Assembly: GCF_029873635.1 (NCBI RefSeq) | Contig: NC_080426.1 | Coordinates: forward strand, 50,606,093-50,670,092 | Direction: 5' to 3' | DNA length: 64,000 nucleotides | Source: Malania oleifera | Lineage: Eukaryota; Streptophyta; Magnoliopsida; Santalales; Ximeniaceae | Part shown: one piece after another, positions 1 through 12,606 of the stretch | Numbering within the stretch: the first letter of the stretch is position 1 | How the letters are laid out: each line of letters begins with the position of its first letter | Translations under genes and position numbers: made by a program | The notes under the pieces: generated by a model | Databases searched by the model: none | Told to the model about the DNA's origin: nothing | Seen by the model: only the letters and a program-made list of their open reading frames with translations

Positions 1-668
1 GATCGCAGTTTGAGTGCCAGGTCTGAAGTTTGGTTGACTGAACTGTGGGATTCGGTCGCCTAAGACATGTTTTGAACTAAAAAGTTCGGCAGCCCGAGTT
101 GGTGAAAAGTCACTTTCTAAGGGTTCGGTCACCTAGGGAAGATAGGGTCATTTTAGGTTCAATCGCCTGAAACCTGGTCAAACCATTGACATCCCAACGG
201 TTTGGGTGCCTGAGGTGATAAGAACTCCTAGGGTTCAGTTGCCCGACCTCTCTCATTTTTGCCTATTATGTTCAATCCATTTCAATTTGATCCCCTGATT
301 GAGCAAGTTATTGTGGGGACTTTCTTACATGTAAGTGCTGGGACCTAGGGTCTCTTTAAGGTCTTATTAAGTATGCCAAAAAACCTAGCGTCAGTTGATC
401 GAAGGGTAATCCCTAAGGTCTCTCTAAGGTATTGAGCTTATAGATCCTACATGCATGATATGCAAATTATTACAGACATTTTCTTAATTAAAATTATAGA
501 CCCAAATAGAAAATACAATGAATAAATATGCCGCGTCTTCACTTCTCTTTAAGTCGTCGCATGCCATCAATATGATTTAGTTAGTATGATCCTGCACAAA
601 CTTGAAGGTCATCAAATACAAAGGGTATTTGTCATTATCAAAACCAAAAATAACTTATAAGGTCAACA
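1..668 (-). mobile_element. Partial Copia LTR (minus orientation), cut by the window edge
   Basis: The stretch ends in AAGGTCAACA at 668. It matches, in order and orientation, the right half of the complete LTR at 60629-62595: repeated 'ggt-tcggtcgcctaag'-like phrases, the 'ggggact...ctta' block, and an ending in aaggtcaaca. On the minus strand it would start TGTTGACC, as that LTR does. Gypsy LTR sequence resumes directly at 669, so this Copia copy appears to have inserted into the Gypsy 5' LTR. The rest lies left of the window, so the TSD (expected copy GAGTT, 669-673) cannot be checked. Confidence 0.6.
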
Positions 669-997
669 GAGTTGATTTAATGGAACTAAGATTTTTTTTA
701 TTTAGGACTCAAGTAAGCGCTGCAAATATCTTTTCAGGGTCCCTGTTGGCGTAGTTCAAGAAACCAAGTAAGGGGGAATATATATTAAATTAGATTTTTA
801 TGAATTAATTGGAAAATGAAATATGTTATGAATATACGTGTATATGTTTTTGCATGAGTTTAAAATGCCAACCATTTAAATTACATTTTTTGAGCCTAAG
901 ACTGTTTATTTAGATACCTATATGTGAAAATGAACTGATGTAAGTGAATGATATTTTCAGGATAACAATATAAAAAGGAAAGAAATATTTTCAGTAT

Positions 998-1092
998 ATA
1001 AATGTTAAATGTAGGTTGACTTATTTTACAGGAAATATATATATATATATATATTTTCCTGTAAAATAAGCTAACCTACATTTAACATTTAT
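998..1092. repeat. 38-bp inverted duplication around an AT run
   Basis: Arms at 998-1035 and 1055-1092 are reverse complements with two mismatches, separated by a (TA)n loop. The partner LTR (about 4310-4380) has only the left arm followed by a longer (TA)n run, so the right arm is an addition specific to this copy. Confidence 0.85.
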
Positions 1093-1246
1093 ATGAATTT
1101 TATTGCTAAATAGTGTGGCATGAGTAAAATAGAATTATATGTGGAATTATGTTATATGTATAAGATGCAGGATATATAGGAAATGAACTGAGTATAAAAA
1201 CAATATATGAAATATGTTGCATGTGAGTATTAATGCAACCATGGAA

Positions 1247-1422
1247 ACAAAAACAGCTGAAAGATGTTGGGATTAACACAAAAATAGCTGAAAGATGCTG
1301 GGACTAACACAAAAATAGTTGAAAGATGCTGGGTAGCAGATTAGCATATTTCTATGTAGTCTAACACAAAAACATATGCAAGATGCTAGGACTAACACAA
1401 AAACAGCTGAAATATGCTGGGT
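1247..1422 (+). repeat. 31-bp minisatellite inside Gypsy LTR
   Basis: About five diverged units reading 'acaaaaa-agctgaaagatgctgggactaac'-like, one of them interrupted by a short unique segment with 'gtagcagatt'. The partner LTR has the same array at about 4530-4703. The array lies upstream of the conserved LTR hairpin. Confidence 0.75.
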
Positions 1423-2567
1423 ATGTTATGAAATGAAAATGAGAATGAAATGGAAATGAATGAAATGGAAATGAAATGTGAAATGTGAATGATGTGAAAT
1501 GAAGAACGATATAAGTGAAATGTTACAAAATGTCAAAGTTGAGAGCATGAACATATGAGAATTACAAAATAATGACAGACAAAATAATGTATTATGGTAG
1601 TATCATTATTTATGCGTGTAGAACATGTTAAGTTTGGGTGGGGCAAACTCTTCACCCAAGGGCTTGCTGAGAAAGGCGAGTGCCTGGTTAGTATCAGGTG
1701 TTGCAGTAGGCTGCATAACATACTAGGGCAGAGTGAAACTACTTATATAGACGGCTAAATTTCCCTATTCTCGGGAGCCTTCTCTAGTAAACCTTTGGAT
1801 GAACTGTGTGAGTACGAGATTACTTCTTCACCTAAGGGCTTACTGAGTAAGGTGAATGCTCTGGTATGCTTCAGTTGTGACCTTTGGGTTGCCTATTGTA
1901 TTAGAGCAGAGGGATGCTACTTGTATGGACGGGTAATCACCCTTATCGGTAGGTAATCTCGTGGGCAAAATATCTTGTATGTGTTTGAATAGGATCAAAA
2001 AATGATTTTAGAAATTATGTTAATGATTAGCAAATGATGAATAATATGTTATACACAAACCTCATGTTGGCCACACATTATTTTAATATATTATTTTTTT
2101 CCTTACTGAGATGTGTCTCACCCGAATATGAACTTATCTTTTTCAGGACCTCTACGAGATCGAGCTTAGAGAGCTTGAGCTATTATAGCATTTTTTGAGA
2201 AAAAAAGTATAATTTTGATGAAATTTTGGGATGTCTATATTTTGTATTTTATGTTTTATGTTTTAAGTGTTCTGAGAAAAGGATGGTTGTGAATGCTAGA
2301 AGTTGTAGATTATGTTTTTGGAGATGTATATATATGTAGATGTAGGTTGATGAATGGATTATTTGGGTTGTTATAGTTAGAAACTTTGTTATTTTATTGT
2401 TGAAGGATTATAATTATGTTTTCCGCTGTATGATTGAATTGAATATTAGGTTCAAATGAATTAATGACATGGCACTTGAGTCCCACAAGGCGGGTTCGGG
2501 GCACCGTGAAGTACAGTTTATTCAAGTATAACACACAGGACTAGGTTTTCGGGTTCAGAGCATTACA

Positions 2568-3268
2568 TTTTGGTATCAGAGAATTAGGTTTTGGGTTTTG
2601 TAGACTCTATAATGGATTAATACCAGAGTATAAGATTGAGTTGCGATAAAGATAAGGATGGGTAGATTAAGATACTGTTAGAAATTTTGAATTGTGTTTC
2701 GTAATCTTGGGGGCAAAAATCCCTTGATGGTCTTCTGTATTTTTTTGAAGAAGTAGTTACCTTCAAAAAATCATGGTAAATCCATCGATGGTGATGTTTC
2801 TGAGTAGAAAAATTAGAACTTGGGATTTGAACTCGAAGGTTATGTTGGTTGATTTGTAGAGAAAAAATCTTTGAATGAGAATAATTTAGGTGATGTGATT
2901 TAATGGTTTGTGGTCAAGTTGGGTGTTGATATTTAAATTGGAGTATATGGAAATACGTGGAATGAGGTTGGTTAGTTGATTTCAGAGGTTATGGCATCGG
3001 GGGAAACAAGCAAGTACCTCTAGGTAGAGGTGGACCAACGCAAGTTACTCGTTGATCCCAACTGAGGCAGATATTGCCAAGGGGGTAGGTATGAGTTTAT
3101 GTTTAAGATAAATGATAATTTTATTTAATTATAGATAATGTAGAAATCAATAAAATGATATGTATTAAATTGTGTAAGATAGTTAGTTAATAAATTTTTA
3201 AAAAAACAAATGTGAATAATGATCGAGTAGCGAATTTCGAGGACAAAATTCTTTTAAGGAAAGAAGAA
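2568..3268 (+). mobile_element. Remnant internal region of the deleted Gypsy element
   Basis: Only about 700 bp separate the two LTRs, where a full Gypsy internal region is about 5 kb. The left end holds the PBS. The right end holds the usual 3' tail of pol, reading 'cgaatttcgaggacaaaatt', then a purine tract AAGGAAAGAAGAA (PPT) touching the 3' LTR at 3269. No domain of gag or pol can be read between them. It is best explained as an internally deleted, non-autonomous copy. Confidence 0.75.
2571..2582 (+). other. Primer-binding site (initiator Met tRNA)
   Basis: TGGTATCAGAGA lies 3 bp after the LTR end at 2567. It matches the common plant PBS TGGTATCAGAGC except at the last base, and it fixes this LTR as the 5' LTR of a plus-strand element. 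Confidence 0.8.
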
Positions 3269-4347
3269 TGTAATAACACGGAAAAAAATTTTAAAAAATT
3301 AATTAAATAAAATTATTAATCAATTAATTAGTTAAACATTAATAAATTAATGTATTAAATAAACAAATAAAAAGAAATAGTATGGAAAAAAGTTAAGAGT
3401 TATTAATTAATAAATTAATTAATTAAATATTATTAAAATAAATAAATAAATAAATAAGGAATAGTAAAAAAATTGGAATAAAGATATATATATATATATA
3501 TATAGATAGTAAAGCTTATGCAGGAAGCTTTCAATCTTTAGATTGTAGTGCCTCTCTTCTCTTACTCTCTGCCTCTCGTCATCTCCTCCGTCCTCCTCCT
3601 CTCTCTCCTTATTTTCTTCACCAATATTCGGCTGATCAAGAAACAGAAGGTACCGTTGGGTTCTTAACTCCACCACTAACATTTCTACCGGAGCGAATTT
3701 GTCGTGGGAGCGGTGTAGGCACCATTCCTGAAGTAAAGTAACTTTTTCCTATTTTCTCAATTTCTCCTTAAATCAGCCATTAGACAATCGAGCACCACCA
3801 CAGGGTCCTAGTCACGATCATTGACGTTTTGGCTGGCGTAAATTTTCAATTTGGGTTTCTTAGGCACCACTCCAAAGCGAGAATGAGATTTGGGGAATTG
3901 AGTAAATTGATTATATTTGAGGGTATAATTATTTATTTAAAATTTATGGGCCAAGGAAATATTAAAATAGTATTTTATTTAGGGTTTTTTTAATGGAACT
4001 AGGATTTTTTTTATTCAGGGCTCGGGTGAGCACCGCAGGTATCTTTTCGAAGTCCCTGTTGGCGTAGTTCAAGAAACCAGGTAAGAGGGAATATATATTA
4101 AATCAGATTTTTATGAATTAATTGGAAAATGAAATATGTTATGAATATATGTGTATATGTTTTTGTATGGGTTTAAAATGCCAACTGTTTAAATTACGTT
4201 TTCTGAGCCCAGGGCTATTTATTTAGGTACGTATATGTGAAAATGAACTGATGTAAGTAAATGATATTTTTAGGATAACAATGTAAAAAGGAAAGAAATA
4301 TTTTCAATATATAAATGTTAAATATAGGTTGGCTTATTTTACAGGAA

Positions 4348-4378
<31 letters not shown>

Positions 4379-5834
4379 TTTTACTGGTAAATAGTGTGGC
4401 ATGAATAAAATAGAATTCTGTGTGGAATTATGTTATATGAATGGGATGCAGGATATACAGGAAATGAACTGAGTATGAAAACGATATATAAAATATGTTG
4501 CATGTGAGTATTAATGCAACCATGGGAACAAAAACAGCTGAAAGATGTTGGGACTAACACAAAAACAGCTAAAAGATGCTGGAACTAAAACAAAAATAGT
4601 TGAAAGATGCTGGGTAGCAGATTAGCGCATTTCTATGTGGATTAACACAAAAACAGCTGCAAGATGCTGGGACTAATATAAAAACAGCTGAAATATGCTG
4701 GGTATATTATGAAATGAAATGAAAATGAGAATGAAATGTGAAATGTGAACGATGTGAAATGGGAAAGAGCCACGTAAAGTGAAATGTTATAAAATGTCAA
4801 AGTTGATAACATGAACAGATGAAAATTACAAAAATAATGACAGAAAAAATAATATATTATGGTAGTATAATTATTTATGTTTGTAGAACATGTTACGTTT
4901 GGGTGGGGCAAACTCTTCACTCGAGGGCTTGTTGAGAAAGGCGAGTGCCCTGGTTAGTATCAAGTGTAGCAGGAGGCTACATAACATACTAGGGCAGAGG
5001 AAAACTATTTATATGGGTGGGTAGATTTCCCTATTCTTGGGAGCCTTCGCTGGTAAACCTTTGGATGAACTATGTGAGTAAAAGATTACTTCTTCACTTG
5101 AGAGCTTATTGAGTAAGGTGAGTGCCCTGGTATGCTTCAGTTGTAACCTTTGTGTTGCCTATTGTATCAGAGTATAGGGGTGTTACTTGCATGAGCGGGT
5201 AATCACCTCTATTCCTAGGTAATCTTGTGGGTAAATGTCTTGCATGTGTTTGAATAGGATCAGAAAATGATTTCAAAAATTATGTTAATGATTTTCAAAT
5301 GATGAATAATATGTTATACACAAACCTTATGTTGACCACACATTATTTTAATATATTGCTTTTTCCCTTACTGAGATGTGTCTCACCCGAATATGAACTT
5401 ATCTTTTTCAGGTGCTCCACGAGATCGAGCTTAGAGAGTTCGAGCTATTATAGCATTTTTTGAGAAAAAGAAAGTATAATTTTGATGATATTTTGGGATG
5501 TATATATTTTGTATTTTATGTTTTATGTTTTAAGTCTTTTAAGAAAAGGATGGTTGTGAATACTAGAAGTTGTAGATTATTTTTTTGGAGATGTATATAT
5601 ATGTAAATGCAGGTTGATGGATGGATTATTTAGGTTGTTATAGTTAGAAACTCTAGTATTTTATTGTTGAAGGATCATAATTATGTTTTTCCCTGCGTGA
5701 TTGAATTGAGTATCAAGTTCAGATGAATTAATGACGTGGCACCTGGGTCCCACAAGGCGGGTTCTGGACGTCACAAAGTATGGTTTATTCAGGTATAATG
5801 CACCAGATCACGTTTTCAGGTACTGGGTGTTACA
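3269..5834 (+). mobile_element. Complete 3' LTR of the deleted Gypsy element
   Basis: Runs from TGTAATAACACGG after the PPT to GGGTGTTACA, 2566 bp. It contains CT-rich leader-like sequence (3540-3620), a (TA)n tract (about 4350-4375), the 31-bp minisatellite (4530-4703), the hairpin TGAGA-TGTG-TCTCA (5372-5385) and an LTR end. The following DNA is Copia gag on the other strand, so the element probably inserted into that Copia copy. It belongs to the same broad LTR type as the other Gypsy LTRs of the window but is a separate family. Confidence 0.8.
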
Positions 5835-6415
5835 CTCTAAGTATTTTTCGGATCATCTCATAGGTTGTATATTTTTTTCCTAAAGTATTGAGGGAGTTTA
5901 TAATATGTGTGAACCTTGTATACATATTTGTTATAGTTTCATGCGGGTTCATCTTGAAAGCTTCATACTCACTTGTGATCATGTCTATTCTACTATCTCC
6001 AACATCAATGGTTCCTTTATAAGTAACTTCTAGTTTATCCTAAATCTCTTTACCTAATTTACATGTCATGACCTATTAAACTCATTTATATCAAGAGCAC
6101 AATATAATGCATTCATGACACTAGAGTTTACTTGCAACATCTTATGGTCATTGTCGGTCATGTCTTTTTCTTCTTTGGGAATTTCCTTCCCATCTATGGT
6201 TTTAATAGGAATTAAGTCACCATGTGTGACAACCTTCCAAACCTTCCAATCCATTGTTTGAAGATAAATTCTCATCCTTTATTTCCAAAATGTATAATTT
6301 AAACCACAAAAGAAGGCATAGTTGAGGATTGACCCTCTCTAAAGGGAGCTACTCCTAGGTGTGCCATCTAGATCTTTATTGTTAGGATTTGTTATAACTC
6401 CACTCTGATACCAAT
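5835..6415 (-). pseudogene. Copia gag fragment with PBS (minus strand)
   Basis: The minus strand from about 6275 to 6066 reads 69 residues containing TMDWKVWKVV and, later, MNALYCALDINEF. This pattern (W..W..V, then a leucine-rich 'nAL..AL' segment) is typical of the N-terminal gag domain of plant Copia elements (UBN2/DUF4219 type). The complement of TGGTATCAGAGT lies at 6402-6413, three bases from the LTR at 6416, and is the PBS. Coding continuity is lost downstream, and gag is cut at 5835 by the Gypsy LTR. Zinc knuckle and pol are not in the window. Confidence 0.7.
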
Positions 6416-8308
6416 TGAAAATCAAGGTGTAGTCCCAAAAGGTGGGTGAATTGGGTTATTAAAATTTCTTCTTAATCTTTTTATGAATTCTTAACCTCTT
6501 TTAAATTCTTTCAAAGATTTATTGACTTCTTGTTGATTTAGCAACCACACAAAATTCAATGTTCTTTTATTCAATCCACAAACACATAATCATTCAATCA
6601 ATCAACCAAACCAATTAACCACAATATATTTAAATAGGATATAAGAGTCAGCTTTCATCTTTTGCAGCCCTGTGTATTTGATTCAAGCCCTATAGTGAAT
6701 GTAATTTGATTCAATTCAAACCATAACTCAAATCCCAAACAACTCAGAATTTAAATAAACTCTTAGTTAATTTGTCTTTGGGTCTTGACCAATCAACGTA
6801 CTCCCTTTGAGGTTTCCGCAAGTATTAATCAACTAACATACTCCTTTTCGGTTTCCATAATCCCTTTATATGTTTGCTAGAATTTAAAGAGTAAGGGAAA
6901 GAGAGTGACACCGGGTTTTTATAAGGTTTGGCTTATCCCTAGCCTACGTCCTCGCCTTAGGCAAACCACCTAAGGATTCCACTATACTAGTTCCTTTCTG
7001 GGTGGAACAAAACCGTTACACACTCCTTCAATAGGCTAGAGCATCACCTCTCCTAGTGATACCCCACACTCGATCATTCCTTCAATAGTCTAGAGTTGTA
7101 CCTCTCCAAGTGATACCCCACACTTGGCCAACGATCTAACAACCTTGAATCATCAAAGAAACAAGAAACCAGAGCTGTGTACAATAATGCTTTCACACAA
7201 AGCATATTAGTACAATTTTAATCACTATGCACTTCAATATTTAAATATCAAATTGAAATAGAATTGAAACTCAAGTATAGAATTCACCAATTCCTTTTCT
7301 TAATGAATATCAGTAGTAGGAACTGAGAGCAGGATGGATCAACAACTCTGAAATTCAGCAAATTAGATTTTGCAATGAGTGAGCAAGAGAGAACTTTGTT
7401 TGCAAGATTACTTACAATAGATTTTTCAATTCTTGGTGTTCTTGATGTTGATTTTATTTACAAAATCATATATTTATAGGCTTAGAAAAGTGTTTTCGTG
7501 ATGCCTAAGTTTACTCGGAGTATTTCCTAAGTTTTCATTAATTTTGGGACTCAAGCAACCTTAATTTGAATTTTAAAACATTTAAAATTTTCGATCATTA
7601 ACAGTGTTCATACGTCTGAGGTATCGAGTTTAGTTGTCTGAGGTTCCTTAATGCTTTGAAAAATTTGAACTGGACACAGGGTCAAGCATCTGAAGCATAG
7701 GTTCATAATTATGAAGTTCCTGTTCAGACGACTAAACTGAGTGTTCAGACGTTTGAAGGTGTTTTGTCTGTTCTGTGCTTCAAAAATAAAATCTTTAGTC
7801 TTATGAATTAAATCTTCATACGTCTGAAGAAACTTTTCAGTCGTCTAAGGATTCTCCTCAGTCGTTTGGGCAGACCACTTTCAGAAATTTCAGCTTTGTT
7901 TTAAAAATTTCTTTTTGCTCTCTTGATTTGATTTGTTATAAAACTTTTTCCTTGTTTTGAAATAAGGTCTCTAAGTCAATATTTAACCCTAAAAGAGCTT
8001 CAAACATATTTCCATAAGATATTTAAAATATGAAATACTTACATAAAGACTCCTTATGACTTTAGACATTCTAAGTGCTTGAGTCTTCATGCTTGTTTTT
8101 TTTTAAGCTCTCTTACTTTGCTTTTCTTTGGCTCTCTTGCTTTTCTTCAAGCTTTGATATACTTTAAGATCTTTAACATCCATGCTCTCATATTCTTTAA
8201 GCTTTGATAATTCATCCTTGAATCCAGGCTTTAAGCTTCATATGATCATCATTCTTTGAAATATAAGCTTTCAATGGATCCTTGTGAATACTTGACCTGG
8301 CATTTTCA
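6416..8308 (-). mobile_element. Copia 5' LTR (minus orientation)
   Basis: The ends are TGAAAAT (6416) and ATTTTCA (8308), a perfect 7-bp terminal inverted repeat, with a PBS next to the left end. Length is 1893 bp, long for Copia but similar to the related LTR at 60629-62595. There is no coding sequence inside. It carries phrases such as 'gtctgag' and 'cgtctgaa' repeated between 7600 and 7880. The DNA to its right belongs to another LTR. Confidence 0.65.
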
Positions 8309-8796
8309 TAGTCGAGTCCTGAAATGTCATCACTTAATCAAATATGATAAGTTCCTCTTACTTGTTAGCATCAAAATGGGATGTTAAGCCTTGTAAGGCC
8401 AACAATCAACAGACATCCCAAAATAACAAAACTCTAGGGGAACCATCCATCCCTAGTTTACACACCCTATATGTTAGGGTACCAGCTCCACTCTATCTGG
8501 GAGCTCTATCACCAGCTCGATCTCGGTTTCTTGAAATGTTTAATACTTGGATGAGACACATCTCAGTAAGACGGAATAAGTTATTGATAGTGTGTGGCAA
8601 TATGAGTGTAATTACAACAATATATACCTATTTTTTCAAATCATTAATCATCTGAGAAAATAATCATATGTGCATATAGCCATATAAAACACAACTTTTA
8701 TAAACTTTTAAACTCGTTTCCAATTTCATTCATTTTCCCTTTTTGCATATTCTTTCATTTCCCCCTTTTCATTATTCTTTCATATTTCATTTATCC

Positions 8797-8930
8797 GGCC
8801 CATGAGTATCCTCGGTAACCATTAACATGTCGTGTCTGTAACTCATGGTCACTTCCATTTCACTATCCAGACCATGGGTATCCTTAGTAACCATTTCATG
8901 ACGTGTCTGTAACCCATGGATACCCTAAGG
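8797..8930. repeat. Two copies of a diverged LTR repeat of about 80 bp
   Basis: Two copies of a unit reading 'ccatgagtatcctcggtaac...atgtcgtgtctgtaactcatgg' (8797-8848 and 8870-8921). They lie at the position where sister LTRs carry other minisatellites. Confidence 0.55.
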
Positions 8931-10201
8931 ATTTTTCTCCACGCCATGCTTCCCCTCATGGTTAGGGTCGTGCGGCCCGAAGGTTGGATATAATCGCGAC
9001 CAATCGACCTGGTTAGATCAAATAATATCATATACCTGTTTGTAGTAACGAATGACCTGCCTCATACCCTGGTCTAGAATCTAGGGGGCAATATACAACC
9101 CTTCTCTGGTCCATTCATACTGCCACACCACAAGCTCCGCGAGTCCGTGTGGTTGCACTTTTCATTCGCTAGCATCGGTACTGTGCTTGATATCATAACC
9201 CATCGCTGGGGTTTCCATATCCATCCATTAGGGTTTTTCATTTCCTCCATTTCACTTTTCTCATATCAGCATTTCCTATTTCAATATTCATTGCAATTGT
9301 GACGTTGCAATGTTCACATTTCCAATATTCACGTTCATCATTCACAAATCAGTATTTACATATCAATATTCATATTTCAATATTCCCAGTAGATTCACAT
9401 TTGTCTACTATTTCATTCTCAGTATTTCAATACCTGTCTCATCTTACAATAATATGTACATATATACGAAAATATATTTCATTTCACATGTTTCGTCATT
9501 TCCAGTATGCACATATCAATATTTCATATTTCCTCCATTTCATAAAATCATTTCCATATTTCACATGTTTCCACATTTCTCTATATACACATATATTAGT
9601 GTTTCATACTTTCACTATTTCCATAAAATCATTTCCATACATCCATTTATCCCATTTCATTATTTTCTAGAAATCGTATTAACATTTCCACATTTCAAAC
9701 ACATGTTATACAATACATTTCATCATTTTCATATAATCATATGCCACACAATTTTTCATTTATTAATCATATTATAATAATTTCAGGGAAAATACTATAA
9801 TTTGTTTTACATATAATTCAACCAGTATTTCACAAAAATACCTGCCACAATTTATTCCTCTTACCTGACTTACCGAGATGCTCACAAATAACCAATCCCT
9901 ACGCCCATGGCATTCACAGTTCAAAAGCTTGAAATTTCCATTTCCAAAAACATTCAACAAAACCTCAAAATAATCTTCATAAAATACTTCCTAGGTTCCC
10001 AATAATCCAAAGAAATCATTGAACTCCAAAATACTCAACTTACTCTGGTTTTGGGATGTTGCCCTGAAACCCCAAACTGAAATTCTGCTTTGGCTATGAT
10101 GCATAGAATCTTCTCAAGAGCACCATGGTACAATATGATCGTCAAACCAGGCTTTACTAGAGCCATAAATCTAGAGAGAAGGAGGGAGAACCGAGGTTTC
10201 C

Positions 10202-10205
<4 letters not shown>

Positions 10206-10258
<53 letters not shown>
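10206..10258. repeat. (GA)n microsatellite
   Basis: An almost pure GA run of about 53 bp in the LTR leader region. It reads as CT on the LTR sense strand. Confidence 0.9.
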
Positions 10259-10260
<2 letters not shown>

Positions 10261-10567
10261 TGTAAAATGTTTAAAAATATTTTCTCTCGGGTTCCTCTTT
10301 AAAATAGCCTCTGCATGTAAAATCATCGATGGTTTTCTATGCCTCAAACAAAACCGTTGCCGGTTTTGATTTTTAACCCACCATATTTAAGTATTTAACC
10401 CGTAACCGCCTCGTGGTAAAAATCAAATCAGTGCCGATTTTCTGGCTTCCCACAAAACCGTCACCGATTTCAGTCTTCCCACAAAATTGTCATTAGTTTC
10501 AGTCTTCATCTGGCCAAAACCTCCTTTTATTTTATTTTCTCATTATTCATATTTTTGGATCTCTACA

Positions 10568-11678
10568 CCTTGTGGTTGCACTAACACCTCACTAGCAACG
10601 GTACTGTGCTTTCTATCCAACTCCAGTCCATCAGGGTTCTCATTTCCACATTTTAGTATTCATATTTTAGTATGTTGGGTCATTTCATCACATCAGAAAT
10701 ATTGACAGGTAGTCTTATATATGTATTTGGGGATAGTTAGAACTCTGGTGATGTGATTGTGTTTTCTTCCGTTGTATGTTTTATATTAAGTAATGATAGG
10801 AACACCCGGTTTCCTTTGTTAAAGAAGGTTGTGGCTTTATGGTATCAGAGATGTTTATTTTTTTCTATTTTAAATAACACCCCGAGCCCACTCTCGGGTT
10901 CAAGGTGCTATGAGTGGTATCAGAGCATTTTTATATTTATAGCAATTAAAATTTTCGAGTTGCTACAGCCATCTACTGGTAACTTTGTAATGATGGAGAC
11001 ATCCTGCAACATTACTGTTGCTTCACTATAAGGAAAGTGAAATGTGTTGGTCTTAGGCCTCTAGAGCTCTAGAAATGCGCTAATCAAATGGTGGTCAAGC
11101 CAAATGTACCGAATATGGTACAATGGATAGAAACCTATTTGTTGAATCCAAAAAATGATCCTAGGATTGGCATGACATTATGTCTCTAATGTGTGTGCAC
11201 ACTGACGCACTTTAAAGGCATCAGAATAATCCTCCTCCTATGCCCTATGGGAGGGATGAAGAGCCCCCAATGTTAAGAGGGAAGGATCGATTGGACTGAG
11301 ATCCATGTTGTGGAAACATATGGAAAGATAAACGTATGCTTAGTGAAGATGTTTATTAAATATTAGAAAATTTGTATTAAATATACCATATCATAAACAT
11401 AAACATACATTAATATAAAATGAAATAAATGTACAAGATCAAAGCAAAAACTAGAAATAAGTGAAAATGTTTACTGACAATGTCGTCATTGACCATTGAA
11501 AGAGAGCAATTAAAAAAGTAAATCACTTAAAACGCTCACTCAGAAAATGAAGGTGATGGGGCAGATTGCAGGAGAAAAGAAGAAGAAAGGAGAAGGGTGG
11601 TAAGTAGGAGGGAGAAGGAAAGGGAGAGAGAATAAATAAGGGGTGAGGGGGCATACGGAGAGGTAGTGGGCGTAGGGT
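10568..11678 (+). mobile_element. Mosaic of decayed LTR fragments
   Basis: 10568-10690 repeats, in the same orientation, the segment at about 9140-9290 ('gtggttgcac...ggtactgtgct'). From about 10700 the sequence looks like the 3' end of a plus-strand Gypsy LTR. There are PBS-like strings at about 10839 (TGGTATCAGAGA) and 10915-10926 (TGGTATCAGAGC, a perfect match). After that some gag-like but unreadable DNA follows. 11300-11678 is an AT-rich then purine-rich stretch in which I see no gene. Confidence 0.4.
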
Positions 11679-12440
11679 GTAATAACCCAAACCTAGAAAA
11701 TAAAAGAAAAAAGGAGAAATAAATAAAGAGAAAATAAAAATTTAAAAGGGCATCACAGCAAGGCTTCGTCGACGAAGAGATACTGAGAGCAAGGAAAATT
11801 CATATTTTTAGTGGATTCGTCGACGAATGTCCTCCTTAAGTTTGTCGATGAACCTTTTAGACTCGTCAATGAAGCTTAGCCTATAAATAGGTCGTGGGTC
11901 ATTTTCATCCGGGAATTCTCTCTCCTTTCTCACTCTCTCTCTAGGGCTTCGGTCCTCGTACCTTCTTTCTTCAATTCTGACCCAGATTTAGCCCCGATTC
12001 GATAATCAGAAACCACTACGAGGTTCTTGGGGCGATTCTCTCCAAGTTAATCGGAGTAGAAACTTGATTTGGAGTTCTTGGGCACCACTCTAAAATTAGG
12101 GTAAGTAGGATATTTTTAATATTAAATTAATTATTGGGAGTGTGTGGGCCTAAGAGATGTTAAATGATAAATATTTTGGGTTTGAACTGATTAAGTTAGG
12201 ATTTTTAGAATATAGGGTTCCGTTTTCCATTCATTTTAGGCAGAGCTTTGAGGATCAGGTAAGGGGGATAAATTATACCAGGTTTTTTAGTAAATTTGAA
12301 TTGATTATTTTCGAGTATAGGAACCATATAATTATAGTATGATTTTTTGAATAGTTTAGGCAATTGAAAATAATGATTTTGATTATAAATCATAATTAAG
12401 AAAAACCTTGTGGCATGAAAATAATCCTTCTTAATTAACT

Positions 12441-12600
12441 GGTTGTAAATACTATACGGTTGTGAAAACCGCCTGCTTGCTAGAACTATTTGGATATGAG
12501 TACTGCCTGGTTGTGAATACTGATTAGTTGTGGATACTGTCTGGTTGTGAATACTGCTTGGCTATGAATACTGTTTGGTGGTGAATAGTGTCTGTTGTGA
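12441..12600. repeat. 17-bp minisatellite in solo LTR
   Basis: Roughly nine diverged units of the form 'ggttgtgaatactgctt'. It passes directly into a 36-bp array. Confidence 0.75.
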
Positions 12601-12606
12601 GTGGAA

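Larger units (their letters stand above)
669..2567 (+). mobile_element. 5' LTR (left-truncated) of a deleted plus-strand Gypsy element
   Basis: Closely similar over its whole length to 3982-5834, the 3' LTR of the same element. Only the 3' three quarters are present, because a Copia LTR occupies the left side. It contains a run of about 31-bp repeats (1247-1422), the conserved hairpin TGAGA-TGTG-TCTCA (2107-2120), and an end in CATTACA (2567) followed by an initiator-Met PBS. It differs from its partner LTR by an inverted duplication around an AT run (998-1092) and scattered substitutions, so the insertion is not recent. Confidence 0.75.
8309..10567 (-). mobile_element. Gypsy-type LTR (minus orientation), left end truncated
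   Basis: On the minus strand it starts TGTAGAGATCC at 10567 and runs leftward. It has a GA/CT microsatellite leader (10206-10258), an A/T-rich TATA-like block (about 10300), many short pyrimidine-rich phrases (9240-9770), a 60-bp-class repeat (8797-8930) and the conserved hairpin TGAGA-CACA-TCTCA (8552-8565). The usual 320-460 bp from hairpin to LTR end are cut short at 8309 by the Copia LTR. Two open frames on the plus strand at 9299-9777 come from the low-complexity 'ttcatatttc' sequence and are not genes. Confidence 0.55.

Noticed and set aside
1236..1440. CRISPR-like spaced repeats
   Set aside because: Repeat units are contiguous and diverged with no unique spacers of constant length, in a plant LTR. 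It is a minisatellite.
9299..9777. Two overlapping open frames of 123 and 155 residues on the plus strand
   Set aside because: They come from low-complexity 'ttcatatttc' repeats inside a minus-strand LTR and encode only Phe/Ile/Ser/His-rich text without a domain.
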